Positions 7,879-15,599 of a stretch of 18,978 nt of DNA are shown piece by piece. Source of the DNA: an uncultured Candidatus Competibacteraceae bacterium (GTDB lineage Bacteria > Pseudomonadota > Gammaproteobacteria > Competibacterales > Competibacteraceae); assembly GCA_937960715.1 (NCBI GenBank), contig CALGOO010000149.1, forward strand, positions 1-18,978, given 5' to 3'. Every line of letters begins with the position of its first letter. Within the stretch, counting starts at the first letter, position 1. Position numbers and translations under genes: made by a program. The notes below the pieces were generated by a model. That model was not told the DNA's origin, did not search any database, and saw nothing but the letters and a program-made list of their open reading frames with translations.

Positions 7879-7962
7879 GCGCGGTCGGCCTCGAAGAATT
7901 CGCTTTACCCAAATTCGGTTTAAGACTATTTTCCGCGCCATTTCGCCCGCCGCGCAAATCCC
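7879..7962. promoter_or_regulatory. Divergent mutS/corA control region
   Basis: These 84 bases separate the preferred mutS start from the corA ATG. The stretch 7895-7933 is locally AT-rich between GC-rich genes. On the plus strand TTTACC (7904-7909) and TATTTT (7927-7932), about 17 bases apart, could serve corA. This is a weak match to sigma-70 boxes. No pair of similar quality was identified for mutS. GAGG, ten bases before the mutS TTG, is a weak ribosome-binding site. Confidence 0.35.
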
Positions 7963-8925
7963 ATGATCAATGCTTTCGAATTGCAAAACGGCCGCTTGCG
8001 CCAGATTCAGATCGAAGATGGGACCGACCTCGAGCGCGTCCGGCCGATCTGGATCGACTTCGACGCTCCGACCGGCGAGGAACGCCTGCTGGCCAGGGAG
8101 CTGTTCAGCCTGACCCTGCCGGACGAGGACGACTTCGGCGACATCGAGGCCAGCGCCCGCTGTTTCGAGGATGCCACCGGCGCCCTGCAAATTCGCTCCG
8201 ACTTCCTGCTGGACAAGGCGAATGAATCCCGCAACGTGCCGGTGGCTTTCGTGCTCAAGCAGGACATCCTGTTCAGCCTGCACGAGGAAGACCTGCCCGT
8301 CTTCCGCCTGCTGCGCATGCGCGCCCGGCACCAGCCCGGCTATCTGGAGGACTGCCGGGATGTGTTGCTCGATCTGTACGCCACCGACGCCGAGTATTCC
8401 GCCGATGCGCTGGAGGGCGTCTACGCCAACCTGGAGGAGATCGGCGGAGGGGTGCTCAAGGCCCGTCTGACCGACGAGGCCGCCGCCGAGGTGCTGGCCG
8501 GTATCGCTCGCGAGGAAGACCTGAACGGACGGATTCGCCGCAACCTGATGGATACCCGCCGCGCCATCTCCTTCCTGATGCGGCGGCGGCTGCTTTCCGC
8601 CGATCAGATCGAGGAGGCCCGCCAAATCCTGCGCGACATCGAATCGCTGGATGGGCACACCTCGTTCCTGTTCGAGAAGATCAACTTCCTGATGGACGCC
8701 ACCGTTGGCTTCATCAACATCAACCAGAACAAGATCATCAAGATCTTTTCGGTGGCTTCGGTCGCCCTGCTGCCGCCGACCCTGATCGCCAGCATTTACG
8801 GAATGAACTTCGAACTCATGCCCGAATTGAAATGGGCGCTGGGCTATCCCTTCGCCCTCGGGATCATGATCGCGTCGGTGGTCGCGCCGTTCTGGTTCTT
8901 CCGCCGAAAAGGCTGGTTGAAGTAG
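7963..8925 (+). CDS. corA: Magnesium/cobalt transporter CorA
   Basis: This 320-residue protein is an inner-membrane pentameric channel for Mg2+ that also passes Co2+ and Ni2+. A long charged cytoplasmic funnel domain fills residues 1 to about 260. Two C-terminal transmembrane helices follow: FSVASVALLPPTLIASIYG and then YPFALGIMIASVVAPFWFF. Between them sits the signature YGMN (GMN at 280-282), followed by FELMPEL, the selectivity loop of the family. The basic end RRKGWLK fits a cytoplasmic C-terminus. The length matches E. coli CorA (316). No strong ribosome-binding site precedes the ATG. The gene is transcribed away from mutS and probably forms its own unit, since a 142-base gap follows. 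Confidence 0.95.
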   Translation: MINAFELQNGRLRQIQIEDGTDLERVRPIWIDFDAPTGEERLLARELFSLTLPDEDDFGDIEASARCFEDATGALQIRSDFLLDKANESRNVPVAFVLKQDILFSLHEEDLPVFRLLRMRARHQPGYLEDCRDVLLDLYATDAEYSADALEGVYANLEEIGGGVLKARLTDEAAAEVLAGIAREEDLNGRIRRNLMDTRRAISFLMRRRLLSADQIEEARQILRDIESLDGHTSFLFEKINFLMDATVGFININQNKIIKIFSVASVALLPPTLIASIYGMNFELMPELKWALGYPFALGIMIASVVAPFWFFRRKGWLK

Positions 8926-8980
8926 TCGAACGCTCAATCGGCGGCGGTCGCGCTGGTGCAAGCCTGAAACCTTCAATTCT

Positions 8981-8997
8981 GGTATCTTTATAGTACC
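8981..8997 (+). promoter_or_regulatory. Candidate promoter box with overlapping dyad upstream of pncC-thpR-recA
   Basis: A -10-like TATAGT (8989-8994) is embedded in a partial dyad GGTA-N9-TACC (8981-8997). TGAAAC (8965-8970), 18 bases upstream, is a poor -35 match. It is the most AT-rich point in the corA-pncC gap, and the pncC start is 73 bases downstream. A regulated promoter for the pncC-thpR(-recA) run is possible but only weakly supported. Confidence 0.3.
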
Positions 8998-9067
8998 GCG
9001 CGGCGAAACCGCCCCGCGCCCGCGCCCGTTCAAACCTTCCCGTTCAACCCGTTATGAAGATCAGGGG

Positions 9068-9586
9068 ATGACCTTGTTCGGATCGAATCCAGCCTATCCA
9101 AAGCTCGACGAGTTGGCCGTCCAGGTGGGCGTGGCGTTGCGCGCCAGGAGCTGGACCCTGGCGGTTGCGGAATCCTGCACCGGGGGCTGGATCGCCAAGG
9201 TCGTCACCGATGCGCCGGGTAGTTCCGGTTGGTTCGACCGGGGCCTTGTGACCTACAGCAACGCCGCCAAGACTGAACTATTGGGCGTGCGGGTCGCGAC
9301 CCTTGTCGCGCATGGCGCGGTCAGCGCCGAGGTCGTGGCCGAAATGGCGGCCGGCGCCTTGGAGCGCAGCCGCGCCGATCTCGCTGTGGCGGTCAGTGGC
9401 ATCGCCGGTCCCGATGGCGGCAGCCCGGACAAGCCGGTTGGCACGGTCTACCTGGCCTGGGCAGCGCGCGATGGTCCAACCTGGGTCGAAGGCCGACATT
9501 TCGAGGGTGACCGCGCCGCCGTGCGCCAGGAAACCGTTATCGTCGCCCTGCAAGGGGTGTTGGATGTCCTCGCCCTCCAGTCCTGA
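9068..9586 (+). CDS. pncC: Nicotinamide-nucleotide amidohydrolase (CinA C-terminal domain, PncC)
   Basis: This 172-residue stand-alone CinA C-terminal domain is predicted to deamidate nicotinamide mononucleotide to nicotinic acid mononucleotide, recycling the NMN released by NAD-dependent DNA ligase. It shows the catalytic-loop motif ESCTGGW (35-41), the GLVTYSNAAK segment, VSGIAGPDGG and PVGTVYLAW, all diagnostic of the family. The length is close to E. coli PncC (165), and the N-terminal MoaB-like domain of full CinA is absent. The ATG at 9068 has AGGGG just upstream (CAGGGGATG). It lies upstream of recA, a frequent arrangement in proteobacteria, and its end overlaps the thpR start by 23 bases. 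Confidence 0.92.
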   Translation: MTLFGSNPAYPKLDELAVQVGVALRARSWTLAVAESCTGGWIAKVVTDAPGSSGWFDRGLVTYSNAAKTELLGVRVATLVAHGAVSAEVVAEMAAGALERSRADLAVAVSGIAGPDGGSPDKPVGTVYLAWAARDGPTWVEGRHFEGDRAAVRQETVIVALQGVLDVLALQS

Positions 9587-10103
9587 CGCCCACCGACGGC
9601 TGTTTCTCGCGTTGTGGCCGGAGGAAACCGAACGCCGGCAACTGACTGATCTAGCGGTGAAAGTTGCCGGTCCACGGCGGGTGCGCGATGACAATCTGCA
9701 TTTGACCCTGGTGTTTCTGGGCGCGACCGACGCCGCCCGACTGGCTGCTTACGAAGCCGCCCTGGCGGATTGGCCGGCGCTGGAACTGGAGTTGATCCTG
9801 GATCGCTACGGTTACTGGCCGCAACCGCGCATCCTGTGGCTGGGCTCCAGTCGCACCCCGCCGGAACTGTACGAATTGGTGGCCGATTTGCACCGGCGGT
9901 TGCGCGGTTGTGGGTTTATCCCCGAGCGGCGGGCGTTTCAGGCCCATGTCACCCTGGCCCGCAGGTTTCCCGGCCCGGCTCCGGCTCAACCGCCGGTCGT
10001 GCCAGTGCGCTGGCCGATCCGTGACATCGCCCTGGTCGAGTCGCTGCGGGAGGAGGGCGGCGCGCGCTATCGAGTACCGCGCCGCTGGCCAGGGCTAGGT
10101 TAG
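9564..10103 (+). CDS. thpR: RNA 2',3'-cyclic phosphodiesterase (2H family, ThpR/LigT)
   Basis: This 179-residue 2H phosphoesterase is predicted to open 2',3'-cyclic phosphate ends of RNA to 2'-phosphate. Both catalytic His-x-Thr-Leu motifs are present: HLTL at 46-49 and HVTL at 128-131. The start LFLALWPEE matches the R-x-F-x-A-x-x-P opening of the family. The ATG at 9564 has AAGGGG nearby and lies inside the last codons of pncC, a 23-base overlap that points to translational coupling. The same open frame extends upstream to 9303 inside pncC, but those residues have no family match. The cellular role of ThpR is not well defined. Confidence 0.9.
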   Translation: MSSPSSPDAHRRLFLALWPEETERRQLTDLAVKVAGPRRVRDDNLHLTLVFLGATDAARLAAYEAALADWPALELELILDRYGYWPQPRILWLGSSRTPPELYELVADLHRRLRGCGFIPERRAFQAHVTLARRFPGPAPAQPPVVPVRWPIRDIALVESLREEGGARYRVPRRWPGLG

Positions 10104-10109
10104 CCGCTG

Positions 10110-10121
10110 GTTCTATGGAAC
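10110..10121. promoter_or_regulatory. Perfect dyad GTTC-TATG-GAAC upstream of recA, possible SOS or other operator
   Basis: GTTCTATGGAAC has perfect 4-bp arms around TATG. It lies 70-82 bases before the recA ATG and just after the thpR stop. No standard gammaproteobacterial LexA box (CTG-N10-CAG) occurs in the 88-base thpR-recA gap. The dyad is the inverse arrangement of the Gram-positive box GAAC-N4-GTTC. Its role as a LexA site is a guess. Confidence 0.3.
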
Positions 10122-10191
10122 AATGACCATCGACAACCGGCGACGACGGGATCGTCCGGTTTAGCCATCATCAATAGAGGGGGTTCGCGAA

Positions 10192-12354
10192 ATGGACGAC
10201 AACAAAAAGAAGGCGCTCGCCGGCGCGCTGACCCAGATCGAACGCCAGTTTGGCAAGGGCGCGGTCATGCGGCTGGGCGACACCAGCGTGGCCCGCGACG
10301 TGATGGTCGTGTCCACCGGCTCGCTGGGACTGGACATCGCCCTGGGCATCGGCGGTCTGCCGCGCGGGCGGGTGACCGAAATCTACGGTCCCGAATCCTC
10401 CGGCAAGACCACCCTGGCCTTGCAGGTCATCGCCGAAACCCAGCGGCTGGGCGGTTGCGCGGCCTTCATCGACGCCGAGCACGCGCTGGACCCGATCTAC
10501 GCCGCCAAGCTGGGCGTCAACGTGGACGATCTGCTGGTGTCGCAACCCGATACCGGCGAGCAGGCCCTGGAAATCGCCGACATGCTGGTGCGGTCCGGCG
10601 CGGTGGACATCGTGGTGATCGACTCGGTCGCGGCGCTCACGCCCAAGGCCGAAATCGAGGGCGACATGGGCGATTCCCATGTCGGCCTGCACGCCCGGCT
10701 GATGAGTCAAGCTTTGCGCAAGCTCACCGCCAACATCAAGCGATCCAACACCCTGGTGATTTTCATCAATCAAATCCGGATGAAGATCGGTGTGATGTTC
10801 GGCTGCTTCGATTATGGCGCGCGGGTGGTTCTGGCTGATGGTTCCACCGAGAAGATTGGCACGATCGTCAATCAGAAAAAGCCGGTTGAAGTGTTGTCCA
10901 TGGATCCCGCGACGGGTCGTATCGAACCGCGTCCTGTCGTTAAATGGTTCCGTAATGGTGCAACCGAGGAATGGCTTTATTTCGAGACAGCGGCGGGCGG
11001 TGGTTCCGGGCGGCGCAAATTTACCTGTACTGCCAATCACCTGATTTTTACCCCCAGCGGTGAGCGACGGGCGGGCCAGTTGCAAGTCGGCGATGAAGTC
11101 ATGGTTGCTGCCAGACATTACGATTTGACGGAAGACCAGCGCCAACTGATCCTCGGCAGCCTGCTGGGCGATGGATCGCTGCGCTATGCATCGGAACAAA
11201 ATGTATCGTTCCGGGTGGGTCATGGCGAGCGGCAACGGGATTACTGTCAATGGAAGCGGGAGATGCTGACCCCATTCGCCAATAAGATGGGCAAGATGGC
11301 CAAGGGTTTTGGCTTCGATACGATTCCGATGCGCCAGCTGGCCGAACTTTATACCCAGGCATATGGCCCGCAAGGCCGCCAGGTGAGCGAAGCGATGCTC
11401 ACGGCGCTGGATGCCCGCGCGGTCGCGGTCTGGTACGGCGACGACGGCACATTTTCCGGCAGCTACGAACGCTGGGGCCATGGCAAGGCGGAAATCGGCT
11501 GTGTGAGCCTTTCCCCGGCGGACAAGGAGCGACTTGCGGCCCGGCTGGAAGAACTGGGAATGGGGCGCCCCACGGTTAGCGAGCGCAAGTTGACGTTCAG
11601 CGGCGAGCGGACACGCCTGCTGCATGAAAAAATCGCCCCTTACTTGCATCCCTCGCTGGATTACAAACTGCATCCGGGTTTTCGGGGGCAATTCCGCTGG
11701 GAACCAAACCTATCCCATGCTGATTTAAAGGACAGCCTGCTTGAAGCCCGTACTGAACTGCGAGCGGCGCCGATGCGGATCACTCGCAGGGAAATCCGTC
11801 CCGCCGCGCCGCGTCATCGCATCCGTTTCGATCTGGGGGTGAAAGACCGCCACACCTATCTGGTGGATCACGTCGTCGTCCACAACTCCCCGGAAACGAC
11901 CACCGGTGGCAACGCCCTCAAGTTCTACGCCTCGGTTCGGCTGGACATTCGCCGCACGGGATCCATCAAGAAGGGCGACGAAGTCATCGGCAACGAAACC
12001 CGGGTCAAGGTGGTCAAGAACAAGCTGGCCCCGCCGTTCAAGCAGGCTGAATTTGAGATTCTTTACGGCGAGGGCGCGTCCCGGTTGGGCGAGATCGTCG
12101 ACCTTGGCGTCAAGGCCGGGCTGATCGAGAAATCCGGCGCCTGGTACAGTTGCGGCGGTACGCGCATCGGCCAGGGCAAGGACAACGCCCGCGCCTACTT
12201 GAAGGAAAATGCCGAACTGGCCCGCGAACTGGAGGGTAAGGTTCGCACCCATTTCCTGGCTCGTCCCGACGCCGTGCCGGCTATTGAGCCTGGCGGCGCC
12301 GGCGACGACGAGGCCAACGATTCCGCCGCCGATGAACTGGACGCGGACCTTTGA
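10192..12354 (+). CDS. recA: Recombinase RecA precursor interrupted by an in-frame intein
   Basis: RecA forms filaments on single-stranded DNA, carries out strand exchange and triggers LexA cleavage. The precursor has 720 codons: N-extein 1-204, intein 205-565, C-extein 566-720. Spliced RecA would be 359 residues, near the 353 of E. coli. Visible parts are Walker A GPESSGKTT (66-74), EHALDP, Walker B VDIVVIDSVAALTP, and L2 beginning FINQIRMKIGVMFG. After the intein come SPETTTGGNALKFYASVRLD and RVKVVKNKLAPPFKQAEFEI. The acidic tail ends DELDADL. The start is supported by GAGGGGG about 8 bases before the ATG. The protein has to splice to work because the insertion splits DNA-binding loop L2. 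recX overlaps the 3' end by 23 bases. Confidence 0.97.
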   Translation: MDDNKKKALAGALTQIERQFGKGAVMRLGDTSVARDVMVVSTGSLGLDIALGIGGLPRGRVTEIYGPESSGKTTLALQVIAETQRLGGCAAFIDAEHALDPIYAAKLGVNVDDLLVSQPDTGEQALEIADMLVRSGAVDIVVIDSVAALTPKAEIEGDMGDSHVGLHARLMSQALRKLTANIKRSNTLVIFINQIRMKIGVMFGCFDYGARVVLADGSTEKIGTIVNQKKPVEVLSMDPATGRIEPRPVVKWFRNGATEEWLYFETAAGGGSGRRKFTCTANHLIFTPSGERRAGQLQVGDEVMVAARHYDLTEDQRQLILGSLLGDGSLRYASEQNVSFRVGHGERQRDYCQWKREMLTPFANKMGKMAKGFGFDTIPMRQLAELYTQAYGPQGRQVSEAMLTALDARAVAVWYGDDGTFSGSYERWGHGKAEIGCVSLSPADKERLAARLEELGMGRPTVSERKLTFSGERTRLLHEKIAPYLHPSLDYKLHPGFRGQFRWEPNLSHADLKDSLLEARTELRAAPMRITRREIRPAAPRHRIRFDLGVKDRHTYLVDHVVVHNSPETTTGGNALKFYASVRLDIRRTGSIKKGDEVIGNETRVKVVKNKLAPPFKQAEFEILYGEGASRLGEIVDLGVKAGLIEKSGAWYSCGGTRIGQGKDNARAYLKENAELARELEGKVRTHFLARPDAVPAIEPGGAGDDEANDSAADELDADL
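10804..11886 (+). mobile_element. RecA intein with LAGLIDADG homing endonuclease domain (361 residues)
   Basis: The intein starts at Cys1 (CFDYGARVVLADGSTEKIG) right after extein ...VMFG. It ends VVVHN before extein Ser. Block A has the nucleophile Cys1. Block B TxxH is T76-A-N-H79. Block F/G is DRHTYLVDHVVVHN, with penultimate His360, terminal Asn361 and +1 Ser. The central part carries two LAGLIDADG-type motifs, LGSLLGDGS (117-125) and VWYGDDGTF (209-217), so a homing endonuclease is predicted to be intact. The opening resembles, from memory, the Mycobacterium leprae RecA intein (C..Y..RV.LADGSTEKIGKIV), which occupies the same L2 position. All splicing residues are present, so splicing and homing are both plausible. 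Confidence 0.95.
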
Positions 12355-12811
12355 GAAAGCCGTTGCCGCCGATCCGGGAACCGTTCGCGCCAAGGCCATG
12401 GAATTGCTGGCCCGGCGCGAGCATTCCCGGCTGGAGTTGCGCCAGAAATTGATCCAGCGTGGCTATTCGCCCGCCCAGATCGATCCGGTGCTGGATCGGT
12501 TGATCGAGGAATGCGTGCTCGACGAAAGCCGTTACGCCGAGCTTTACGCCAGTACGCGGGCTGACAAGGGCTACGGACCGTTGCGGATCGCCCGCGAACT
12601 GCGCGAGCGCGGCGTGCCGGACGACGCGGTTGCCGCCGCCCTGGCGGGACTGGCGGACGACTGGCCGCCCAAGTTGCGGGAGCTGCATCGCAAGCGATTC
12701 AAATCCCTTGTCCCCGCCGATGCCGCCGGGCGCATGGGGCAAATCCGGGTGCTGCGCCAGCACGGCTTCACCCTGGATCAGATCAAGCGCCTGTTCGAAG
12801 AACCTGTCTAA
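12332..12811 (+). CDS. recX: Regulatory protein RecX
   Basis: RecX binds RecA filaments and limits their growth. This 159-residue protein shows the tandem three-helix repeats: AMELLARREHSRLELRQKL, then VLDRLIEECVLDESRYAELY, YGPLRIARELRERGVPDDAV, and the closing GRMGQIRVLRQHGFTLDQIK. The length matches the family (E. coli 166). I chose ATG 12332, which overlaps the recA stop by 23 bases and puts the first repeat near residue 22. The same frame is open further upstream inside recA, but without RecX similarity. recA and recX are probably co-transcribed and translationally coupled. Confidence 0.92.
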   Translation: MNWTRTFEKAVAADPGTVRAKAMELLARREHSRLELRQKLIQRGYSPAQIDPVLDRLIEECVLDESRYAELYASTRADKGYGPLRIARELRERGVPDDAVAAALAGLADDWPPKLRELHRKRFKSLVPADAAGRMGQIRVLRQHGFTLDQIKRLFEEPV

Positions 12812-12841
12812 TTCACACCCGCAACCGATTGAAGCCCGACC

Positions 12842-15493
12842 ATGACCCGCAGCGCCGAACTCCGCAAGCTCTTCCTGGATTATTTCCGTGACCGCAGCCA
12901 CGAAGTGGTCGCCAGCAGCCCGCTGGTCCCGCTCAACGACAGCACGCTGTTGTTCACCAACGCGGGCATGGTGCAGTTCAAGGATGTGTTCACCGGCCGC
13001 GACCATCGCCCCTACCGCCGGGCCGCGACCGCGCAGCGGTGCGTGCGGGCCGGCGGCAAGCACAACGACCTGGAAAACGTCGGCTACACCGCCCGCCATC
13101 ACACCTTTTTCGAGATGCTGGGCAACTTCAGCTTCGGCGACTACTTCAAGCGGGACGCCATCCATTTCGGCTGGGAATTCCTGACCGGAGTCTTGAAGAT
13201 ACCGGCGGACAAGCTGTGGGTCACGGTCTACGAGACCGACGACGAAGCGTACCAGGTCTGGGCCGAGGAGATCGGCGTGCCGCGCGAGCGCATCGCCCGC
13301 ATCGGCGACAAACCCGGCGGCAAGCGTTACGAGAGCGACAACTTCTGGGCAATGGGCGACACCGGCCCCTGCGGTCCCTGTTCGGAAATCTTTTACGATC
13401 ACGGTCCCGAAATCTTCGGCGGTCCGCCCGGCACCCCGGACGCCGACGGCGACCGCTACATCGAAATCTGGAACCTGGTGTTCATGCAGTTCGACCGCGG
13501 CGCCGACGGCGCGCTGACCCCGTTGCCCAAACCCTCGGTCGATACCGGCATGGGGCTGGAACGGCTGGCGGCGGTGATGCAGGGCGTCCACAGCAACTAC
13601 GAAATCGACCTGTTTCAGAACTTGATCCAGGCCGCCGCCGAGGCGACGGGCGCGACCGATTTGCAGTCCAGTTCGTTGCGGGTCATCGCCGACCACATCC
13701 GCGCCACCGCTTTCCTGATTGCCGATGGCGTGTTGCCGTCCAACGAAGGACGGGGCTACGTGCTGCGGCGGATCATGCGCCGCGCCCTGCGCCACGGCCA
13801 CCAGTTGAACGTCGAGGGCAGCTTCTTCCACACGCTGGTCGCGCCGCTGGTCGCGGAAATGGGTGACGCCTATCCGGAACTGGTCAGCGCCCAAGACACC
13901 GTGACCCGAGTCATTCGCCAGGAGGAAGAGCGTTTTGCCGAGACCTTGACCCATGGAATGCGAATCTTCGAGGAGAAAACCGCAACCTTGATCAAGGGCG
14001 GGATCATTCCCGGTGAAGTCGTGTTTTTGCTCTACGATACCTACGGCTTCCCGGTCGATCTCACCGCCGACATCGCGCGCGAACGCGGCTTGCAAGTGGA
14101 CAACGCTGGCTTCGAGCGGGAAATGGAAGCGCAGCGGGAACGGGCGCGGGCCGCTAGTCGGTTCGGCACAATGCACATGACTACCGGCGATCTGGCCACC
14201 GCAAGTCTTTCCACCAGCCCTGCCACACCGTTCATCGGCTACGAACGTTTGGAAGAGGAAACATCGGTGGTCGTATTGTTCCGCGCCGGTCAAGTGGTCG
14301 AGGAACTCAATGCCGATGACGAGGGCATTGTCGTCCTGGATCGAACTCCGTTCTACGCCGAGTCCGGCGGTCAGGTCGGCGATACCGGCTGGTTGCGGGC
14401 CGATGGTTTGGAGTTCGAGGTTCGCGACACCCAGAAGCAGGGTGAGGGCGTATTCGCCCATATCGGCCGACTGAAGCAGGGTCGGTTGCGGCGCGGCGAC
14501 AGGGTGTTGGCGCAAGTGGATGGCGAGAAGCGGCAGGCGACCGCGCTGCATCACTCCGCGACGCATTTGCTCCATGCGGCGCTGCGCCAGGTTTTGGGGA
14601 TGCACGTCAGCCAAAAAGGCTCGCTGGTGGACCCGCAACGGCTGCGCTTCGATTTCTCGCACTTTGAACCGATCAGCGCCGAGCAGTTGGAAACCATCGA
14701 ACGGCTGGTCAACGCCCAGATTCGCGGCAACGTCACGGTGGAAACCACCATCATGGCGCCCGATGAAGCGATTGCTGCCGGTGCGATGGCGCTGTTCGGC
14801 GAAAAGTACGGCGACCAGGTGCGGGTGCTGCGGATGGGCGAGTTTTCGACCGAACTGTGCGGCGGCACTCACGTCCGCCGGGTCGGCGATATCGGCCTGT
14901 TCAAGATCGTTTCCGAGGGCGGCGTGGCCGCCGGGGTGCGCCGCATCGAAGCAGTGACCGGCGAACGGGCGCTGGATTATGTCGCATCGCTTCAGGATCA
15001 TGCCCGCCAGGTAGCGCAACTGGTCAAGGGCGACCGCGACAATTTTTCCGACAAGGTGCGGCAAGTCGTCGAACGTGCTCGCCAGTTGGAGAAGGAAATC
15101 GAGCAACTCAAGGGCCGGCTGGCCAGCGGTCAGGGCGCCGATCTGTTGAGCCAGACGGTGGAGATCAACGGGGTCAAGGTGCTGGCCGCCCGGTTGGACG
15201 GGGTGGACGCCAAGACCCTGCGCGAGGCGGTGGACCGCTGCAAGGACCAGCTCAAGGCGGCGGCGGTGGTGCTGGCCACGGTCGAGGATGGCAAGGTACG
15301 GCTGGTTGCGGGAGTAACCCCGACGGAAACCCAGCGACTCAAGGCCGGCGAACTGGTCAACATGGTTGCCCAACAAGTCGGTGGCAAGGGTGGCGGCCGT
15401 CCCGACCTGGCTCAGGCCGGCGGCATCGATCCCACGAAGCTGGACCATGCCCTGCGTTCCGTGCCGGATTGGGTGCGCGGCCAACTGGCCTGA
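12842..15493 (+). CDS. alaS: Alanine--tRNA ligase
   Basis: AlaRS charges tRNA-Ala, recognised mainly by its G3:U70 pair. This 883-residue protein has the usual length (E. coli 876). The class II aminoacylation core is at the N-terminus: LRKLFLDYFRDRSHEVV, LLFTNAGMVQFKDVF (motif 1), and RCVRAGGKHNDLENVG with HHTFFEMLGNFSFGDYFK (motif 2). GRGYVLRRIMRRALRHG follows. The editing domain, which removes mischarged Ser and Gly, has its zinc ligands in HSATH (570-574) and CGGTH (673-677). The C-terminal C-Ala domain contains GGKGGGRPDLAQAGG. Ribosome-binding sequence before ATG 12842 is weak (GAAGCCCGACC). It follows recX by 30 bases and may share the recA transcript. Confidence 0.97.
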   Translation: MTRSAELRKLFLDYFRDRSHEVVASSPLVPLNDSTLLFTNAGMVQFKDVFTGRDHRPYRRAATAQRCVRAGGKHNDLENVGYTARHHTFFEMLGNFSFGDYFKRDAIHFGWEFLTGVLKIPADKLWVTVYETDDEAYQVWAEEIGVPRERIARIGDKPGGKRYESDNFWAMGDTGPCGPCSEIFYDHGPEIFGGPPGTPDADGDRYIEIWNLVFMQFDRGADGALTPLPKPSVDTGMGLERLAAVMQGVHSNYEIDLFQNLIQAAAEATGATDLQSSSLRVIADHIRATAFLIADGVLPSNEGRGYVLRRIMRRALRHGHQLNVEGSFFHTLVAPLVAEMGDAYPELVSAQDTVTRVIRQEEERFAETLTHGMRIFEEKTATLIKGGIIPGEVVFLLYDTYGFPVDLTADIARERGLQVDNAGFEREMEAQRERARAASRFGTMHMTTGDLATASLSTSPATPFIGYERLEEETSVVVLFRAGQVVEELNADDEGIVVLDRTPFYAESGGQVGDTGWLRADGLEFEVRDTQKQGEGVFAHIGRLKQGRLRRGDRVLAQVDGEKRQATALHHSATHLLHAALRQVLGMHVSQKGSLVDPQRLRFDFSHFEPISAEQLETIERLVNAQIRGNVTVETTIMAPDEAIAAGAMALFGEKYGDQVRVLRMGEFSTELCGGTHVRRVGDIGLFKIVSEGGVAAGVRRIEAVTGERALDYVASLQDHARQVAQLVKGDRDNFSDKVRQVVERARQLEKEIEQLKGRLASGQGADLLSQTVEINGVKVLAARLDGVDAKTLREAVDRCKDQLKAAAVVLATVEDGKVRLVAGVTPTETQRLKAGELVNMVAQQVGGKGGGRPDLAQAGGIDPTKLDHALRSVPDWVRGQLA

Positions 15494-15533
15494 ACGCCAG
15501 CCGCGCGGTAGTGCGCCGCCGCACCGGAATCGC

Positions 15534-15561
15534 TTGGAGATTTCCCGCCTTTCGCTATAAT
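15534..15561 (+). promoter_or_regulatory. Sigma-70 promoter for lysC (TTGGAG - 16 bp - TATAAT)
   Basis: A perfect -10 box TATAAT lies at 15556-15561. TTGGAG at 15534-15539 is a good -35, with a 16-base spacer. The expected transcript start is near 15568, about 65 bases before the lysC ATG. This is the clearest promoter in the window. Confidence 0.75.
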
Positions 15562-15579
15562 CGCCGCCTTTACGGCCCG

Positions 15580-15599
15580 CCCGGCCTTTCCCGGTCGGG
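15580..15599 (+). promoter_or_regulatory. Stem-loop in the lysC leader
   Basis: CCCGGCC (15580-15586) and GGTCGGG (15593-15599) can pair over seven bases with one G-U, closing the loop TTTCCC. It lies just inside the predicted lysC transcript and about 25 bases before the ribosome-binding site (GTAGGGAAA). There is no clean U-run after it, so it is more likely a leader structure than a terminator. The leader is far too short for a lysine riboswitch. Confidence 0.4.

Noticed and set aside
7942..9033. Minus-strand open frame continuing from mutS across corA, as if MutS had a 360-residue N-terminal extension
   Set aside because: It lies antisense to the clear corA gene, has the low-complexity Gln/Gly/His/Asp look of a GC-rich shadow frame, and has no MutS family counterpart.
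9303..9563. Longer thpR start inside pncC
   Set aside because: The extra residues are a shadow of pncC; the family start (LFLALWPEE) follows the ATG at 9564.
10171..11691. 506-codon minus-strand open frame antisense to recA and its intein
   Set aside because: The composition is typical of a shadow of a GC-rich gene. No motif and no start signal; the plus-strand recA and intein explain the DNA.
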